From Pseudomonadota bacterium (lineage in GTDB: Bacteria > Pseudomonadota > Gammaproteobacteria > Burkholderiales > Rhodocyclaceae), in NCBI GenBank assembly GCA_021782315.1, contig JAJXVG010000003.1, positions 16,267 to 56,773 on the forward strand: DNA of 40,507 nucleotides, written 5' to 3'. Both the position numbers and the translations under genes were made by a program. Each line of letters begins with the position of its first letter. The first letter of the stretch is position 1. Below, piece after piece: positions 1 to 7,423 of the stretch. The notes under the pieces are model-generated. The model made no database searches. It saw only the letters and a list, made by a program, of their open reading frames with translations, and had not been told where the DNA came from.

Positions 1-723
1 CTCGGCCATGTACTCGAAGAAGTTGCGCAGGTTCATCGTGCGCGGCGGCACGATGCCCTTGTCGGCGCTCTTGAGACCATTGAAGAACGCCAGGGCGCCC
101 CAGGTGACGAACGCGACGACGACCAGGCTGATCACCGGATCGAGCCAGAACCAGCCGGTCAGCATCATCGTCACGCCGGACAGAACGACGCCGAGCGACA
201 CTGCCGCATCGGCTGCCATATGCAGATAGGCACCGCGAATGTTCAGGTCGCCGCGGCTTCCCCGCACGAACAGCCAGGCCGAAAGACTGTTGATGACAAC
301 CCCGATGGCCGCCACCACGGTGACCGTCAGCCCGGCCACTGCGGGCACCTGGAAAAACCGTTGGCAGGCCTCCCAGGCAATGGCACCGCAGGCGATCAGG
401 AGAAACGCGGCATTTCCCAAAGCGGCGAGAATGGATGAACTGCGCAGCCCGTAGGTGAAGCGTCCGCTCGGCGCCCGTTTGGCCAGGATGGCCGCCCCCC
501 AGGCCAGGACAAGCCCGAGCACATCGGAAAGATTGTGACCGGCATCGGCCATCAGGGCCGTGGAATTGGCCACGAAACCATAGGCGAACTCGACGACGAC
601 GAAAACCGTATTGAGCGCGATGGCCAACAGGAAAGCCCTGCCGTAATCCGTCGGAGGGGCGTGATGGTGTCCGCACCCTCCGGAAACCGGTAAATCGTGA
701 GAGTGAGCGTGGTCGTGCGCCAT
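1..723 (-). CDS. Cation diffusion facilitator (CDF) metal efflux transporter, 3' part beyond the window
   Basis: Reading the minus strand from an ATG at 723 gives an uninterrupted frame to the window edge (241 codons visible). The N-terminus is histidine-rich (MAHDHAHSHD, then CGHHH), as in metal-binding CDF tails. The first membrane helices follow, with the CDF metal-site motif ADAGHNLSD at about residues 59-67 and a second H-x3-D motif, HMAADAA, at about residues 168-174. These place it with the inner-membrane proton-coupled exporters of the CzcD/ZitB type. The DmeF subgroup normally has a different sequence around the first site. It starts 13 bp after the csoR-like gene, so the pair is a sensor-pump operon. 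The exact metal (Zn, Cd, Co or Ni) cannot be read from the sequence. Confidence 0.93.
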   Translation of the reverse strand, partial: MAHDHAHSHDLPVSGGCGHHHAPPTDYGRAFLLAIALNTVFVVVEFAYGFVANSTALMADAGHNLSDVLGLVLAWGAAILAKRAPSGRFTYGLRSSSILAALGNAAFLLIACGAIAWEACQRFFQVPAVAGLTVTVVAAIGVVINSLSAWLFVRGSRGDLNIRGAYLHMAADAAVSLGVVLSGVTMMLTGWFWLDPVISLVVVAFVTWGALAFFNGLKSADKGIVPPRTMNLRNFFEYMAE

Positions 724-736
724 AGAAGATCCGCCG

Positions 737-1006
737 TTATAGATACTTGGTGATTTCCTTGAACTCTCGGATCGTCTCCTTGGCCGTTTTCGGCCCTTCG
801 TGAACGGAGTTTTCAAGGCAATGGTCGATGTGGTCGTGCACCAGTTTTTTCTTGGCGTTGGTGATCGCCTTCTCGACAGCTTGCAGTTGCTGGGCGACGT
901 CCAGGCAGCCGCGCCCTTCCTCGAGCATGCCGACGATGCCCTTGAGGTGGCCCTGGGCACGTTTCAGGCGTTTCAAAATATCGTCGTGGGATATGTGTGA
1001 GCTCAT
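737..1006 (-). CDS. CsoR/RcnR/FrmR-family metal-sensing repressor
   Basis: This is an 89-residue all-helical repressor of the DUF156 family. The conserved helix-1 block (ILKRLKRAQGHLKGIVGMLEE) is clear. Candidate metal ligands align with the CsoR triad: Cys34, His59 and Cys63, with extra histidines at 4, 7, 57 and 62. A C-H-C triad plus an N-terminal His is the pattern of nickel sensors such as InrS; plain C-H-C is the copper sensor pattern. Since the partner is a CDF pump, and CDF pumps carry divalent ions, a divalent metal is the better guess. The start at 1006 gives the family-typical N-terminus. An ATG three codons upstream (1015), preceded by a G-rich stretch, is equally possible. It probably represses itself and the downstream pump. 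Confidence 0.92.
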   Translation of the reverse strand: MSSHISHDDILKRLKRAQGHLKGIVGMLEEGRGCLDVAQQLQAVEKAITNAKKKLVHDHIDHCLENSVHEGPKTAKETIREFKEITKYL

Positions 1007-1019
1007 CGAGCACATCCTA

Positions 1020-1031
1020 TCCCCCCGGGGA
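1020..1031. promoter_or_regulatory. Possible G-tract operator for the CsoR-like repressor
   Basis: The sequence TCCCCCCGGGGA lies immediately upstream of the csoR-like start codon. Pseudo-palindromes built around a run of G/C are the known binding sites of CsoR and RcnR proteins. No good -35/-10 pair was seen, so this rests only on base pattern and position. Confidence 0.4.
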
Positions 1032-1212
1032 GCATATTGCAAAGAAGCCTCTTCATCGCGCCCGCCTTTTCGAGATGAGGGCAGGACACCGCCAGCCCCC
1101 CACAAGCCGTCGACGCAGCGATGCGTGCCCCCGGAGCTGATTCTAGCCGCGGCAGGCCGTCATCTGCCTTGGTACGCAAGGTGGCTTCGGCAAGACTTTG
1201 CTTGCACCTTCA

Positions 1213-1246
1213 ACAATCGTTATGTAGCATAATAAATAACGATTGT
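1213..1246. repeat. Perfect 11-bp inverted repeat in the AT-rich region upstream of the porin
   Basis: ACAATCGTTAT (1213-1223) and ATAACGATTGT (1236-1246) are exact inverted copies separated by 12 bp, so the arm centres are 23 bp apart, about two helical turns. It sits in the otherwise unannotated 1032-1412 interval between the csoR-like gene and the porin, where the sequence becomes strikingly AT-rich. There is no T-run after it on either strand, which argues against a terminator. A dimeric regulator site for the porin is plausible. Nothing else recognisable was seen in this interval. Confidence 0.6.
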
Positions 1247-1412
1247 AAAAATACGTAAAATAGCCTTGGCAAAAATAGCAAATACTTAATTTTCAATGCT
1301 TTAATTATAAAGCAGCAGGCCTCGCCCATGCCCTCCATATCCTGTTCAGGAATATAGCGATGCGCCTGTGGCCAGATTTCGTTGTAAATAACATTGTCAA
1401 AGGGATCGGAAA

Positions 1413-2696
1413 ATGAACCGGAAAATGGCTCGATATGCACTTAGCGCTGCAGCGATGACGACATCGATTGCGGCCCATTCGGGGAACAACATCGAATTGT
1501 ATGGCGTACTCGACGTTGGCATCGCCAACGTCGAGCATTCGTTGGGATTTGACCCATATCACCCGGTTGGCGTCATTCCCTATGCCAATGCGACCGGCAC
1601 CAGTTCCACCACGGGCATGTTCAACGGCGGCCTGTCCGACTCGCGCTGGGGCGTGCGCGGAAGCGAGAGTATCACCAACGACCTGAAAGCTTCATTTGTT
1701 CTCGAATCAGCCTTCAACGTCCCGAGCGGAAGGACCTCCAACGCTGCCGCCTCGATGGCGAACAACACCGCCAGAGGTCCGAACATGAGTGCGGATAGCG
1801 CAATATCCGGCCAGTTGTTCAGTCGCCAGTCCTGGGTCGGACTCGAGTCCAACTCCCTCGGACAGATATCTTTCGGCCGTCACCAAAGCTTCTTTTTGGA
1901 CAATATCGCGGAATTTGATCCGATGCTGGGATCCCAGATATTCTCGCCGATCGGATTCTCCGGCACCTATGGCGGCGGCGGCAATACCGAGGACAGTCGA
2001 GTGGATAACAGCATTCGATACAAGAACAGGTTCGGCAATTTCCGTATCGGCGCCCTGTATAAACTGGGCGGCATCGCAGGCAACACGGATGCGCAAAATG
2101 CGTTCCAATTCAATTCGGTCTATGAACTGGGTGATCTAGCCCTGGTAGCCGGCTACCAGAAATTCAACGATGCCTTCAGCGCAAGCAACGGGGCAAGCAT
2201 AGGCACCCTTAGCGTCACGGCAAACGACACCACGGCCTACATGCTCGGACTCAAGTACGGGATGGGTCCCGCAACGATCCGCCTTGGCTACGAAAGAGAG
2301 CAATTCACCAACCCTTCGAATCCTTCTGCGGACGCGATTACCAATTTGTTTGGCTTTCCGGTCAGCGGTTCGGTTAACGTCACCCCATTCAAATTGCAAA
2401 AGAATCTCGATGTTTATTGGGGCGGTTTGAATTATGACGTGACGGGCGCCTTGACATTGTCTGCCGCTTATTACCAAGTCAATCAGAATGACTACTCGGG
2501 AACCGGTTGCAGCACATCCTCTTCGAAATGCCAGGGAAAATCGAAGTTTTATTCGCTTTTGGCTGATTACAAATTTTCCAAGCGCACAGACATCTATGCA
2601 GGCGCCATGGACAATTCAGTCAGTGGCGGACTCGGTTTCGACTATGCCTACACGAGAAACCTGATCGTTGGCACGGGCCTGCGTCACAAATTCTGA
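1413..2696 (+). CDS. Gram-negative general porin (Neisseria/Burkholderia type)
   Basis: The 427-residue protein begins with a short basic stretch and a hydrophobic signal peptide (residues 1 to about 23), followed by NIELYGVLDVGI, the first beta strand typical of this trimeric porin family. Recognisable family blocks include SRWGVRGSE near residue 79, SRQSWVGLES near residue 137 and LGQISFGRHQ. The chain ends in GLRHKF, with the C-terminal phenylalanine needed for BAM-dependent outer-membrane insertion. An insertion with two cysteines (GCSTSSSKCQG, near residue 370) may form a disulphide-closed loop. An AAGGGA stretch lies about 10 bases before the ATG. It should act as a passive channel for small hydrophilic solutes; the substrate preference cannot be told. 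The gene stands alone, and the inverted repeat at 1213-1246 may control it. Confidence 0.95.
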   Translation: MNRKMARYALSAAAMTTSIAAHSGNNIELYGVLDVGIANVEHSLGFDPYHPVGVIPYANATGTSSTTGMFNGGLSDSRWGVRGSESITNDLKASFVLESAFNVPSGRTSNAAASMANNTARGPNMSADSAISGQLFSRQSWVGLESNSLGQISFGRHQSFFLDNIAEFDPMLGSQIFSPIGFSGTYGGGGNTEDSRVDNSIRYKNRFGNFRIGALYKLGGIAGNTDAQNAFQFNSVYELGDLALVAGYQKFNDAFSASNGASIGTLSVTANDTTAYMLGLKYGMGPATIRLGYEREQFTNPSNPSADAITNLFGFPVSGSVNVTPFKLQKNLDVYWGGLNYDVTGALTLSAAYYQVNQNDYSGTGCSTSSSKCQGKSKFYSLLADYKFSKRTDIYAGAMDNSVSGGLGFDYAYTRNLIVGTGLRHKF

Positions 2697-2703
2697 GTCG
2701 GCC

Positions 2704-2730
2704 GAGCGGCCAAGCCCCCATTGGCCGCTC
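2704..2730. terminator. Hairpin between the convergent porin and chemoreceptor genes
   Basis: GAGCGGCCAA (2704-2713) and TTGGCCGCTC (2721-2730) form a perfect 10-bp stem with a 7-base loop, 8 bp after the porin stop and 23 bp from the stop of the facing chemoreceptor. No strong T-run follows, so it is either a weak bidirectional terminator or a transcript 3'-end stabiliser. Confidence 0.6.
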
Positions 2731-2752
2731 CCTGGCGCCAGCCCCCTGCCGT

Positions 2753-5467
2753 TTAGAACGCCTCCCAGTCTCCCTTTTCGTCCACAAGAAGTGATTGGGA
2801 GACTTTCTTCTGCCAAGCCGTCGCCGGATGCGGCCTCGTCGGGCCGGATAATTTCGGCAACTCTCTTGATGCGCGCGATGGCGTATCGAGCGCAGCGTTT
2901 TCCACCAACTTGAAACTATCCACCGCTGCCACAAGGCTGCGTGCCTGCTCCTCCAGGCTTTCGGCCGCCGCCGCGGCCTCCTCGACCAAAGCCGCATTTT
3001 GCTGCGTGACTTCATCCATTTGGCTGACCGCCTGCGTAACCTGCTCGATACCTGAACTCTGCTCCCGGCTGGCACCGGCAATATCGGTCACCAATGCAGC
3101 CACCTTCTGAAATGACGCGACAACGTCACTCATCGTACGGCCGGCCTCCTGCACCAATTTCCCACCGCCATCCACCTTGCTGACCGACTCGGCAATCAGC
3201 ACCTTGATTTCCTTGGCGGCTGCTGCGCTGCGCTGAGCCAGATTGCGAACTTCGGTTGCGACGACGGCAAATCCACGCCCCTGTTCGCCCGCCCGCGCCG
3301 CTTCCACCGCGGCGTTCAGCGCCAGAATGTTGGTCTGGAAGGCGATACTGTCGATGACACCTATGATGTCGGCGATCCTGCTCGAACTGCTCTGGATATC
3401 ACCCATGGTCGACACGACCCGCTCGACCATGGCGCCGCCACGCGTCGCCAGTTCGTTGGAAGCACGCGCCAACTCATTGGCGTATCGTGCGTTCTCGGCA
3501 TTCTGCTTGACCGTCGCGTTCAACTCCTCCATCGAACTCGCCGTTTCCTCCAGGCTGCTTGCCTGCTCTTCAGTGCGGCTCGACAAGTCCTGATTACCCG
3601 CAGCAATTTCCTTGGAGGCCGTGTTGATCGCTTCGGCCGCCTCCTTGATTTGTGTGACGACCTCCCGTAAGCGCTCCACGGTAGCATTGGCATCGTCCTT
3701 CAGACGACCAAGTATGCCCTCGTAGTTACTGTCGATGGTGCGCGTCAGATCGCCGCGAGCGACGAGATTAAGCACGTCCGAGGTGGCATTTAGCGCTTCT
3801 TGCGTATTGTTTAGCAGGATATTGATGCCTTGGCCAAGGTTGGCAAAGAAACCTTCCTTGTCGCGCGTGTCTATACGCGCACCGAATTCACCTTTGGCGG
3901 CCGCATCGACAATCTGCTCCACCTCTTGCTCGACACGAACCTCGGCGGTACGGTCCAGCCATTCGGCCACCGACCCCAGACGCTCCCCTTGCGCGTTGAT
4001 CACGGGGTTGGCCGTGACTGTCATGTGCCTGTCCCCAACGATCAGCTTGGCCGTATAAGGGCTGGTGAACGTGTCGAGCAACTTGGCCTGATGGGCGGGG
4101 ACCTTGTGGAAGCTGTCGATATTGACGCCGACCAGACGGTCTGCATCGAATTTGGGTAACTGTCGGCGGATTCCCTCTTCGGCCCCCTTGAGGATGCGCT
4201 GCACCGATTTGTTGGTGTAGATAATATTGCGCTCGGCATCGGCGATCATGACGCCCGTGCTCACGTTGTCCAGGGCAATGCGAATGCGCAGATTGGCATT
4301 TGCCGTGACACGTTCGTTGTCGATACGGTCCCGCAATTGCTCCTGCATGGTCTTCATGTCGGCCAGCAGGCTATGCCTATCCCCCGGGCGCAAATGGATT
4401 TCGTTGTCGAGTTTGCCCTCGGCAATGGCACGCGCCACCTGTACCGCCTTTTCGGGCTCCCCACCCAACTGACCGAGAATGCCTCGGATCAATTTAAAGG
4501 CGGCAAACACGGTTAGGATGATGGCAAGCACCGCAAACGTCGTATAAATGATCACCAATCGGCGCGCTTCACCAAGCAAGCCCTCGGCGGCGCCTGTCAG
4601 GTCATCCGCAAGACGGTTCTCGACATCCTTGAGGAGGTCGATTCTTTCCGTCGATTTGGCAAACCAGTACTTGGCATCCATCCCCAAGGAAGGCTCGTAC
4701 ATCTTCTCCAGCGCGAGTTTCTTGATTTTCTGCACCTCGTCAACGGCAGGCCCGGACACTTTGTTCTTGAAAAAAGCGAGCTGATCGGGACTGGCGTAGA
4801 CCTGGAATACTTTGAGCCAGAGATCCTGAGCCGAAGCGACCGAAAGGAAGCGTATCAACATTTCTGGCGCGAACCTGTCGGCGCCCAGTACGTTCGACAA
4901 GGTCGCCCGCTCGATACCGGCCGATTCTTTGCCCTGGAGCAGACTGCTATAGGCGGAAGCAAGACGGGTAATACCCGCATCATGGGAGAGTGATGCGGTC
5001 TGACCGACGACAGCCAACAAGCTGCCGATGGTGCTCGTATAATAGGCGATGGCGTCCGGGCCGCTAATGGCAAGTCCGCTTACCGCCTGCCGCTTGGCCG
5101 CCAGGTCGCTCATCCGCCCGACCGCCGTTGCCAGATTGTCTTGCAGGCCACCACCGTAGGCTGCTGCATTGAAGCCGACGAGTTGCCGCTCCAGTTCCAT
5201 CCTGCGCCTATCCACTTCTGCGCGCTGCTTTGGCAGCTCTGCTGCGAAATTAGCCCCTTTGCTGCCGATAAAGCCGGCACTCATGCCGCGTTCCTTTTGC
5301 ATCTCGTGGACTAGCGCACCGATCCCCGCCGATGTCGTCGTCAACTCGGCCAGCGAGCTCATTTCCTTCATCTGGCCGACCTTCTCGACGCTTGCACGCG
5401 CAGCGAAGAGAAGCAGACCCAACAAGGGGATCAGTACCAGCATGAGAAGTTTGTTCTTGAGGCCCAT
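2753..5467 (-). CDS. Methyl-accepting chemotaxis protein with NIT sensory domain, PAS and HAMP modules
   Basis: The 904-residue inner-membrane chemoreceptor has TM1 at about 6-24 and a periplasmic NIT-type domain (about 45-290, with HEMQKERGMSAGF) known from nitrate/nitrite sensors. TM2 lies at about 302-325, then HAMP, a PAS domain (about 394-500), a second HAMP-like stretch and the cytoplasmic signalling hairpin (about 640-880). The hairpin tip carries the invariant NILALNAAVEAARAGEQGRG. The chain ends in DWEAF, which fits the CheR/CheB-docking pentapeptide consensus (Trp and Phe spaced as in NWETF) on a flexible linker. I chose the ATG at 5467 because GGAG precedes it at the right distance; an upstream in-frame TTG at 5485 would overlap that site. 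The NIT ligand is inferred from the family, and PAS might add redox or cytosolic sensing. Confidence 0.95.
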   Translation of the reverse strand: MGLKNKLLMLVLIPLLGLLLFAARASVEKVGQMKEMSSLAELTTTSAGIGALVHEMQKERGMSAGFIGSKGANFAAELPKQRAEVDRRRMELERQLVGFNAAAYGGGLQDNLATAVGRMSDLAAKRQAVSGLAISGPDAIAYYTSTIGSLLAVVGQTASLSHDAGITRLASAYSSLLQGKESAGIERATLSNVLGADRFAPEMLIRFLSVASAQDLWLKVFQVYASPDQLAFFKNKVSGPAVDEVQKIKKLALEKMYEPSLGMDAKYWFAKSTERIDLLKDVENRLADDLTGAAEGLLGEARRLVIIYTTFAVLAIILTVFAAFKLIRGILGQLGGEPEKAVQVARAIAEGKLDNEIHLRPGDRHSLLADMKTMQEQLRDRIDNERVTANANLRIRIALDNVSTGVMIADAERNIIYTNKSVQRILKGAEEGIRRQLPKFDADRLVGVNIDSFHKVPAHQAKLLDTFTSPYTAKLIVGDRHMTVTANPVINAQGERLGSVAEWLDRTAEVRVEQEVEQIVDAAAKGEFGARIDTRDKEGFFANLGQGINILLNNTQEALNATSDVLNLVARGDLTRTIDSNYEGILGRLKDDANATVERLREVVTQIKEAAEAINTASKEIAAGNQDLSSRTEEQASSLEETASSMEELNATVKQNAENARYANELARASNELATRGGAMVERVVSTMGDIQSSSSRIADIIGVIDSIAFQTNILALNAAVEAARAGEQGRGFAVVATEVRNLAQRSAAAAKEIKVLIAESVSKVDGGGKLVQEAGRTMSDVVASFQKVAALVTDIAGASREQSSGIEQVTQAVSQMDEVTQQNAALVEEAAAAAESLEEQARSLVAAVDSFKLVENAALDTPSRASRELPKLSGPTRPHPATAWQKKVSQSLLVDEKGDWEAF

Positions 5468-5671
5468 TTTTTTCTCCAGCCACAACCGCTATCGTTTTTC
5501 AAAGAATTTACCGCCGTCGCATTTCACAAAAATTCAGCAGCGCACGGCACTTCGTCAATTATTGCATTTTTCGAAAATGGCACCAGCTTTTCACTGGCCT
5601 GGCAATCGGTTTGAACAGCCTCGCAGCGCGCGTCAAGGTAGTTGTCGCCTCGGTCCTGCAAGCAACGCCTG

Positions 5672-5970
5672 AGTACATAGGCGTTGTCATCGCTGACCCG
5701 CGGGCGCCAGTACGAAGGTTTGGCCCCCAGCCAGTTGAGCATCGCCAGCACTGTCGTGGCTTTCAAGGTCGAGCCGTTTCACCCTGCAGTACCTGCTTGA
5801 CGACCGAAGCGGCAATGCCCTCGGCCAATATCATCCGGCGTACCAGATGGACGGAACGGTCGGCGTGATCACTTTCGTGCGCCTCCCTGCCGACGATCTT
5901 GCGGCTATAGAGTTCGAGAATCAGGTAAAGGGGGAAGCAGCAGCCCATCACCTGCGCCGGCAGCCAGTTC
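5672..5970 (-). pseudogene. Remnant of an IS3-family transposase (OrfB), frameshifted and truncated
   Basis: Minus-strand translation gives WLPAQVMGCCFPLYLILELY and then SRKIVGREAHES up to about 5765. It then continues in another frame as NGSTLKATTVLAMLNWLG and ends near SYWRPRVSDDNAY. This is the rve/DDE integrase core of IS3-type OrfB. The frame changes where families have a GD-NGS block: the DNA reads GGTGA-AACGGC, which looks like a one-base deletion that destroys the second catalytic Asp region. Homology stops abruptly at about 5672, and neither the N-terminal part nor OrfA is present. No terminal inverted repeats were found. It marks an old insertion next to the toxin-antitoxin pair. 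Confidence 0.85.
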
Positions 5971-6006
5971 TGTCTCTTCGCTGTCGAACGACCAAGGAAA
6001 TTGATT

Positions 6007-6044
6007 TTTATCCACGGGCAACCATACTGATCACTATGGATAAA
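6007..6044. promoter_or_regulatory. Inverted repeat in the promoter region of the Phd/PIN toxin-antitoxin pair
   Basis: TTTATCCA (6007-6014) and TGGATAAA (6037-6044) are exact inverted copies with a 22-bp spacer, ending 14 bp before the antitoxin start. Phd/YefM antitoxins repress their own promoters at palindromes, so this is a reasonable operator. GAGGAAA at 6045-6051, a likely ribosome-binding site, abuts the right arm. Confidence 0.5.
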
Positions 6045-6058
6045 GAGGAAATTGCCTG

Positions 6059-6349
6059 ATGATTACCCAAACAAGTACCGTGACCTTCCGGCAGAATCTT
6101 GGCGAGATGTTGAATCGGGTGCAGTACCGCCACGACAGCGTGGTGATCAACAAGGATGGCAAGCCGGTGGCCGCATTGGTCGATGCTCGCCTGTTTGAAC
6201 GGATTCGCCGGATGCAGGGACGGTTTGATGCCCTGTGCCTGCGCATCGAGGGCGTCTTTGCCGGTATCCCTGAGGCGGATGGTCTGGCCGAAATAGGGGC
6301 GGCTGTCGCGCTGGAGCGTAGCGAACATCGCGCATCAACTTCGCGCTGA
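6059..6349 (+). CDS. Phd/YefM-family antitoxin
   Basis: The 96-residue protein has the N-terminal Phd/YefM DNA-binding fold: a short beta strand, then FRQNLGEMLNRVQ, then DSVVINKDGKPVAALVDARLFERI, the family hallmark (a strand followed by kdGkpvAalv). The C-terminal half should wrap the toxin. It is followed after two bases by the PIN toxin gene, so the two are co-transcribed and probably translationally linked. A GAGGAAA ribosome-binding site precedes the ATG. It is expected to neutralise the toxin and, with it, repress the promoter through the inverted repeat just upstream. Confidence 0.85.
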   Translation: MITQTSTVTFRQNLGEMLNRVQYRHDSVVINKDGKPVAALVDARLFERIRRMQGRFDALCLRIEGVFAGIPEADGLAEIGAAVALERSEHRASTSR

Positions 6350-6351
6350 CC

Positions 6352-6786
6352 GTGACCAACACATTACGCGTCGTGCCGGACAGGAACGCGCTGCTCTCCG
6401 GCATCGCGTATCCCGGCAGCATTTCCGGCAAGATCATGGCCGCTTGGTGGCACGGCTCCGTCGAGGTGCTGCTGTCGTCGTTCATTCTTGATGAATTGCG
6501 CCGCGTGCTGCCGCGACTGGCTAATCTGCACAATTTGTCAGCGGCCGAGATCGACGATCTGGTAGATATCCTGGCCATCCAGGCTGAGATCATTGATCCA
6601 CTGCCGGTCGATGATGCCGAACTGCGTGACGCGAATGATCAGCCGGTGTTGGGCACACTGCTGGCAGCCAGTAACCTGGAAGGTGCCGGCTATCCGCTTA
6701 CCGGCGACAAGGACTTGCTCGCCCTGGCCGAGCGCTACCCGATTGTGACGCCGGCACAGTTTTGGGCGATGCACGGCGGATTGTAG
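6352..6786 (+). CDS. PIN-domain toxin of a type II toxin-antitoxin system (COG1569-like)
   Basis: This 144-residue PIN-fold protein starts at GTG, two bases after the antitoxin stop. Features seen are VVPDRNALLSG at residues 7-17, corresponding to the usual V-L-D-T-N-V-L-L-S-G with the first catalytic Asp kept; ILDELRRVL around residue 46 with the conserved Glu; DANDQPVL near residue 93; and TGDKDLLAL near residue 117, the last acidic pair. PIN toxins are Mg-dependent RNases, often cutting tRNA or rRNA. The first motif has Leu to Pro and Thr to Arg changes beside the Asp, which might lower activity. Length and the other motifs are normal, so I treat it as intact. Confidence 0.88.
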   Translation: MTNTLRVVPDRNALLSGIAYPGSISGKIMAAWWHGSVEVLLSSFILDELRRVLPRLANLHNLSAAEIDDLVDILAIQAEIIDPLPVDDAELRDANDQPVLGTLLAASNLEGAGYPLTGDKDLLALAERYPIVTPAQFWAMHGGL

Positions 6787-6907
6787 GGCTGTCTCATACC
6801 AAATCCGTTGCCGGTCCGGGTTTTGTGCTGCATCGCGTAGCGTCAATCGGCAATATCTCGGTCGCGATTTTCCACGAATCTCCATAAGCCCTTGTAAACG
6901 TAAAAAG

Positions 6908-6936
6908 TTGGCGTAGACGCGCGGTCTGTGTATAAT
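6908..6936 (+). promoter_or_regulatory. Sigma-70 promoter of the tRNA-Lys pair
   Basis: TTGGCG (6908-6913), a 17-bp spacer and a perfect TATAAT (6931-6936) lie 16 bp before the first tRNA. A GC-rich stretch (CGGCCTCCCT) follows the -10 box, resembling a stringent discriminator, which is usual for stable-RNA promoters. Confidence 0.85.
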
Positions 6937-6952
6937 TCGGCCTCCCTAAGGC

Positions 6953-7028
6953 GGGTCGGTAGCTCAGTCGGTAGAGCAGCGGACTTTTAATCCGTTGGTC
7001 CCGAGTTCGAATCTCGGCCGACCCACCA
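6953..7028 (+). tRNA. tRNA-Lys (anticodon UUU)
   Basis: The 76-base cloverleaf has acceptor arms GGGTCGG and CCGACCC, a D-arm AGCTCAGTCGGTAGAGC, anticodon TTT at 6986-6988 in the loop CTTTTAA, the T-arm motif GTTCGAATC and an encoded 3' CCA. It reads AAA and AAG codons. Confidence 0.97.
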
Positions 7029-7044
7029 GCCTTTTTGGAAATGT

Positions 7045-7120
7045 GGGGCGCTAGCTCAGTTGGTAGAGCAGCGGACTCTTAATCCGTAGGTCGACAGTTC
7101 GAATCTGTCGCGCCCCACCA
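7045..7120 (+). tRNA. tRNA-Lys (anticodon CUU)
   Basis: This 76-base cloverleaf starts 16 bases after the first tRNA-Lys. Acceptor arms are GGGGCGC and GCGCCCC, the anticodon CTT is at 7078-7080 in the loop CTCTTAA, and the 3' CCA is encoded. The D-arm and much of the anticodon arm match the neighbouring tRNA, but the acceptor and T stems differ, so it is not a simple recent duplicate. It reads AAG only. Confidence 0.97.
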
Positions 7121-7136
7121 AAAAATTCAGGCACTT

Positions 7137-7168
7137 AGCCTCGGTTGCCTGCCGAGGCTTTTTGTTTT
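7137..7168 (+). terminator. Intrinsic terminator of the tRNA-Lys operon
   Basis: AGCCTCGG (7137-7144), a 7-base loop and CCGAGGCT (7152-7159) form a perfect 8-bp stem followed by TTTTTGTTTT. This is a classic Rho-independent terminator 16 bp after the second tRNA. From here to 7363 I see no gene or other clear signal. Confidence 0.95.
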
Positions 7169-7363
7169 ATATGCTTCATGCAGGCGCTGTGTAGGTTTTT
7201 CCGGTCAATCCGGGGCAAAGGCTTGCGGACGAGGAATGGAGCAGTCGGCAACTCATCTGGCTCATCACCTTCGCAGACTCAAGCCCCTCGCAACACAATA
7301 TCTCGAATCAGAAGACCATAACGAAAACAGCGCCCGGACTGCGACCGGAACACAGCCTCAACT

Positions 7364-7403
7364 CAAGCAAGAAGGCCAATCGTTCGATTGGCCTTCTTGC
7401 TTG
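7364..7403 (-). terminator. 19-bp perfect inverted repeat after the ProQ-domain gene
   Basis: CAAGCAAGAAGGCCAATCG (7364-7382) and its exact reverse complement (7385-7403) are separated by only two bases. It lies 20 bp beyond the ProQ-domain stop. The outer stem is A/G on one side and T/C on the other, so the transcript ends in a U-rich arm on either strand. That is typical of bidirectional terminators, though a separate T-run is missing. Confidence 0.75.
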
Positions 7404-7423
7404 TCCTGCACCGCATTATTCGC

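Noticed and set aside
1-723. Assigning the CDF transporter to DmeF and the pair to dmeRF
   Set aside because: The visible first metal-site motif (ADAGHNLSD) is of the CzcD/ZitB type rather than the form I associate with DmeF.
5468-5671. FliA-type (sigma-28) promoter for the chemoreceptor
   Set aside because: TAAA and GATA blocks exist near the start, but the spacing is about 13 instead of 18 bases, so it does not fit.
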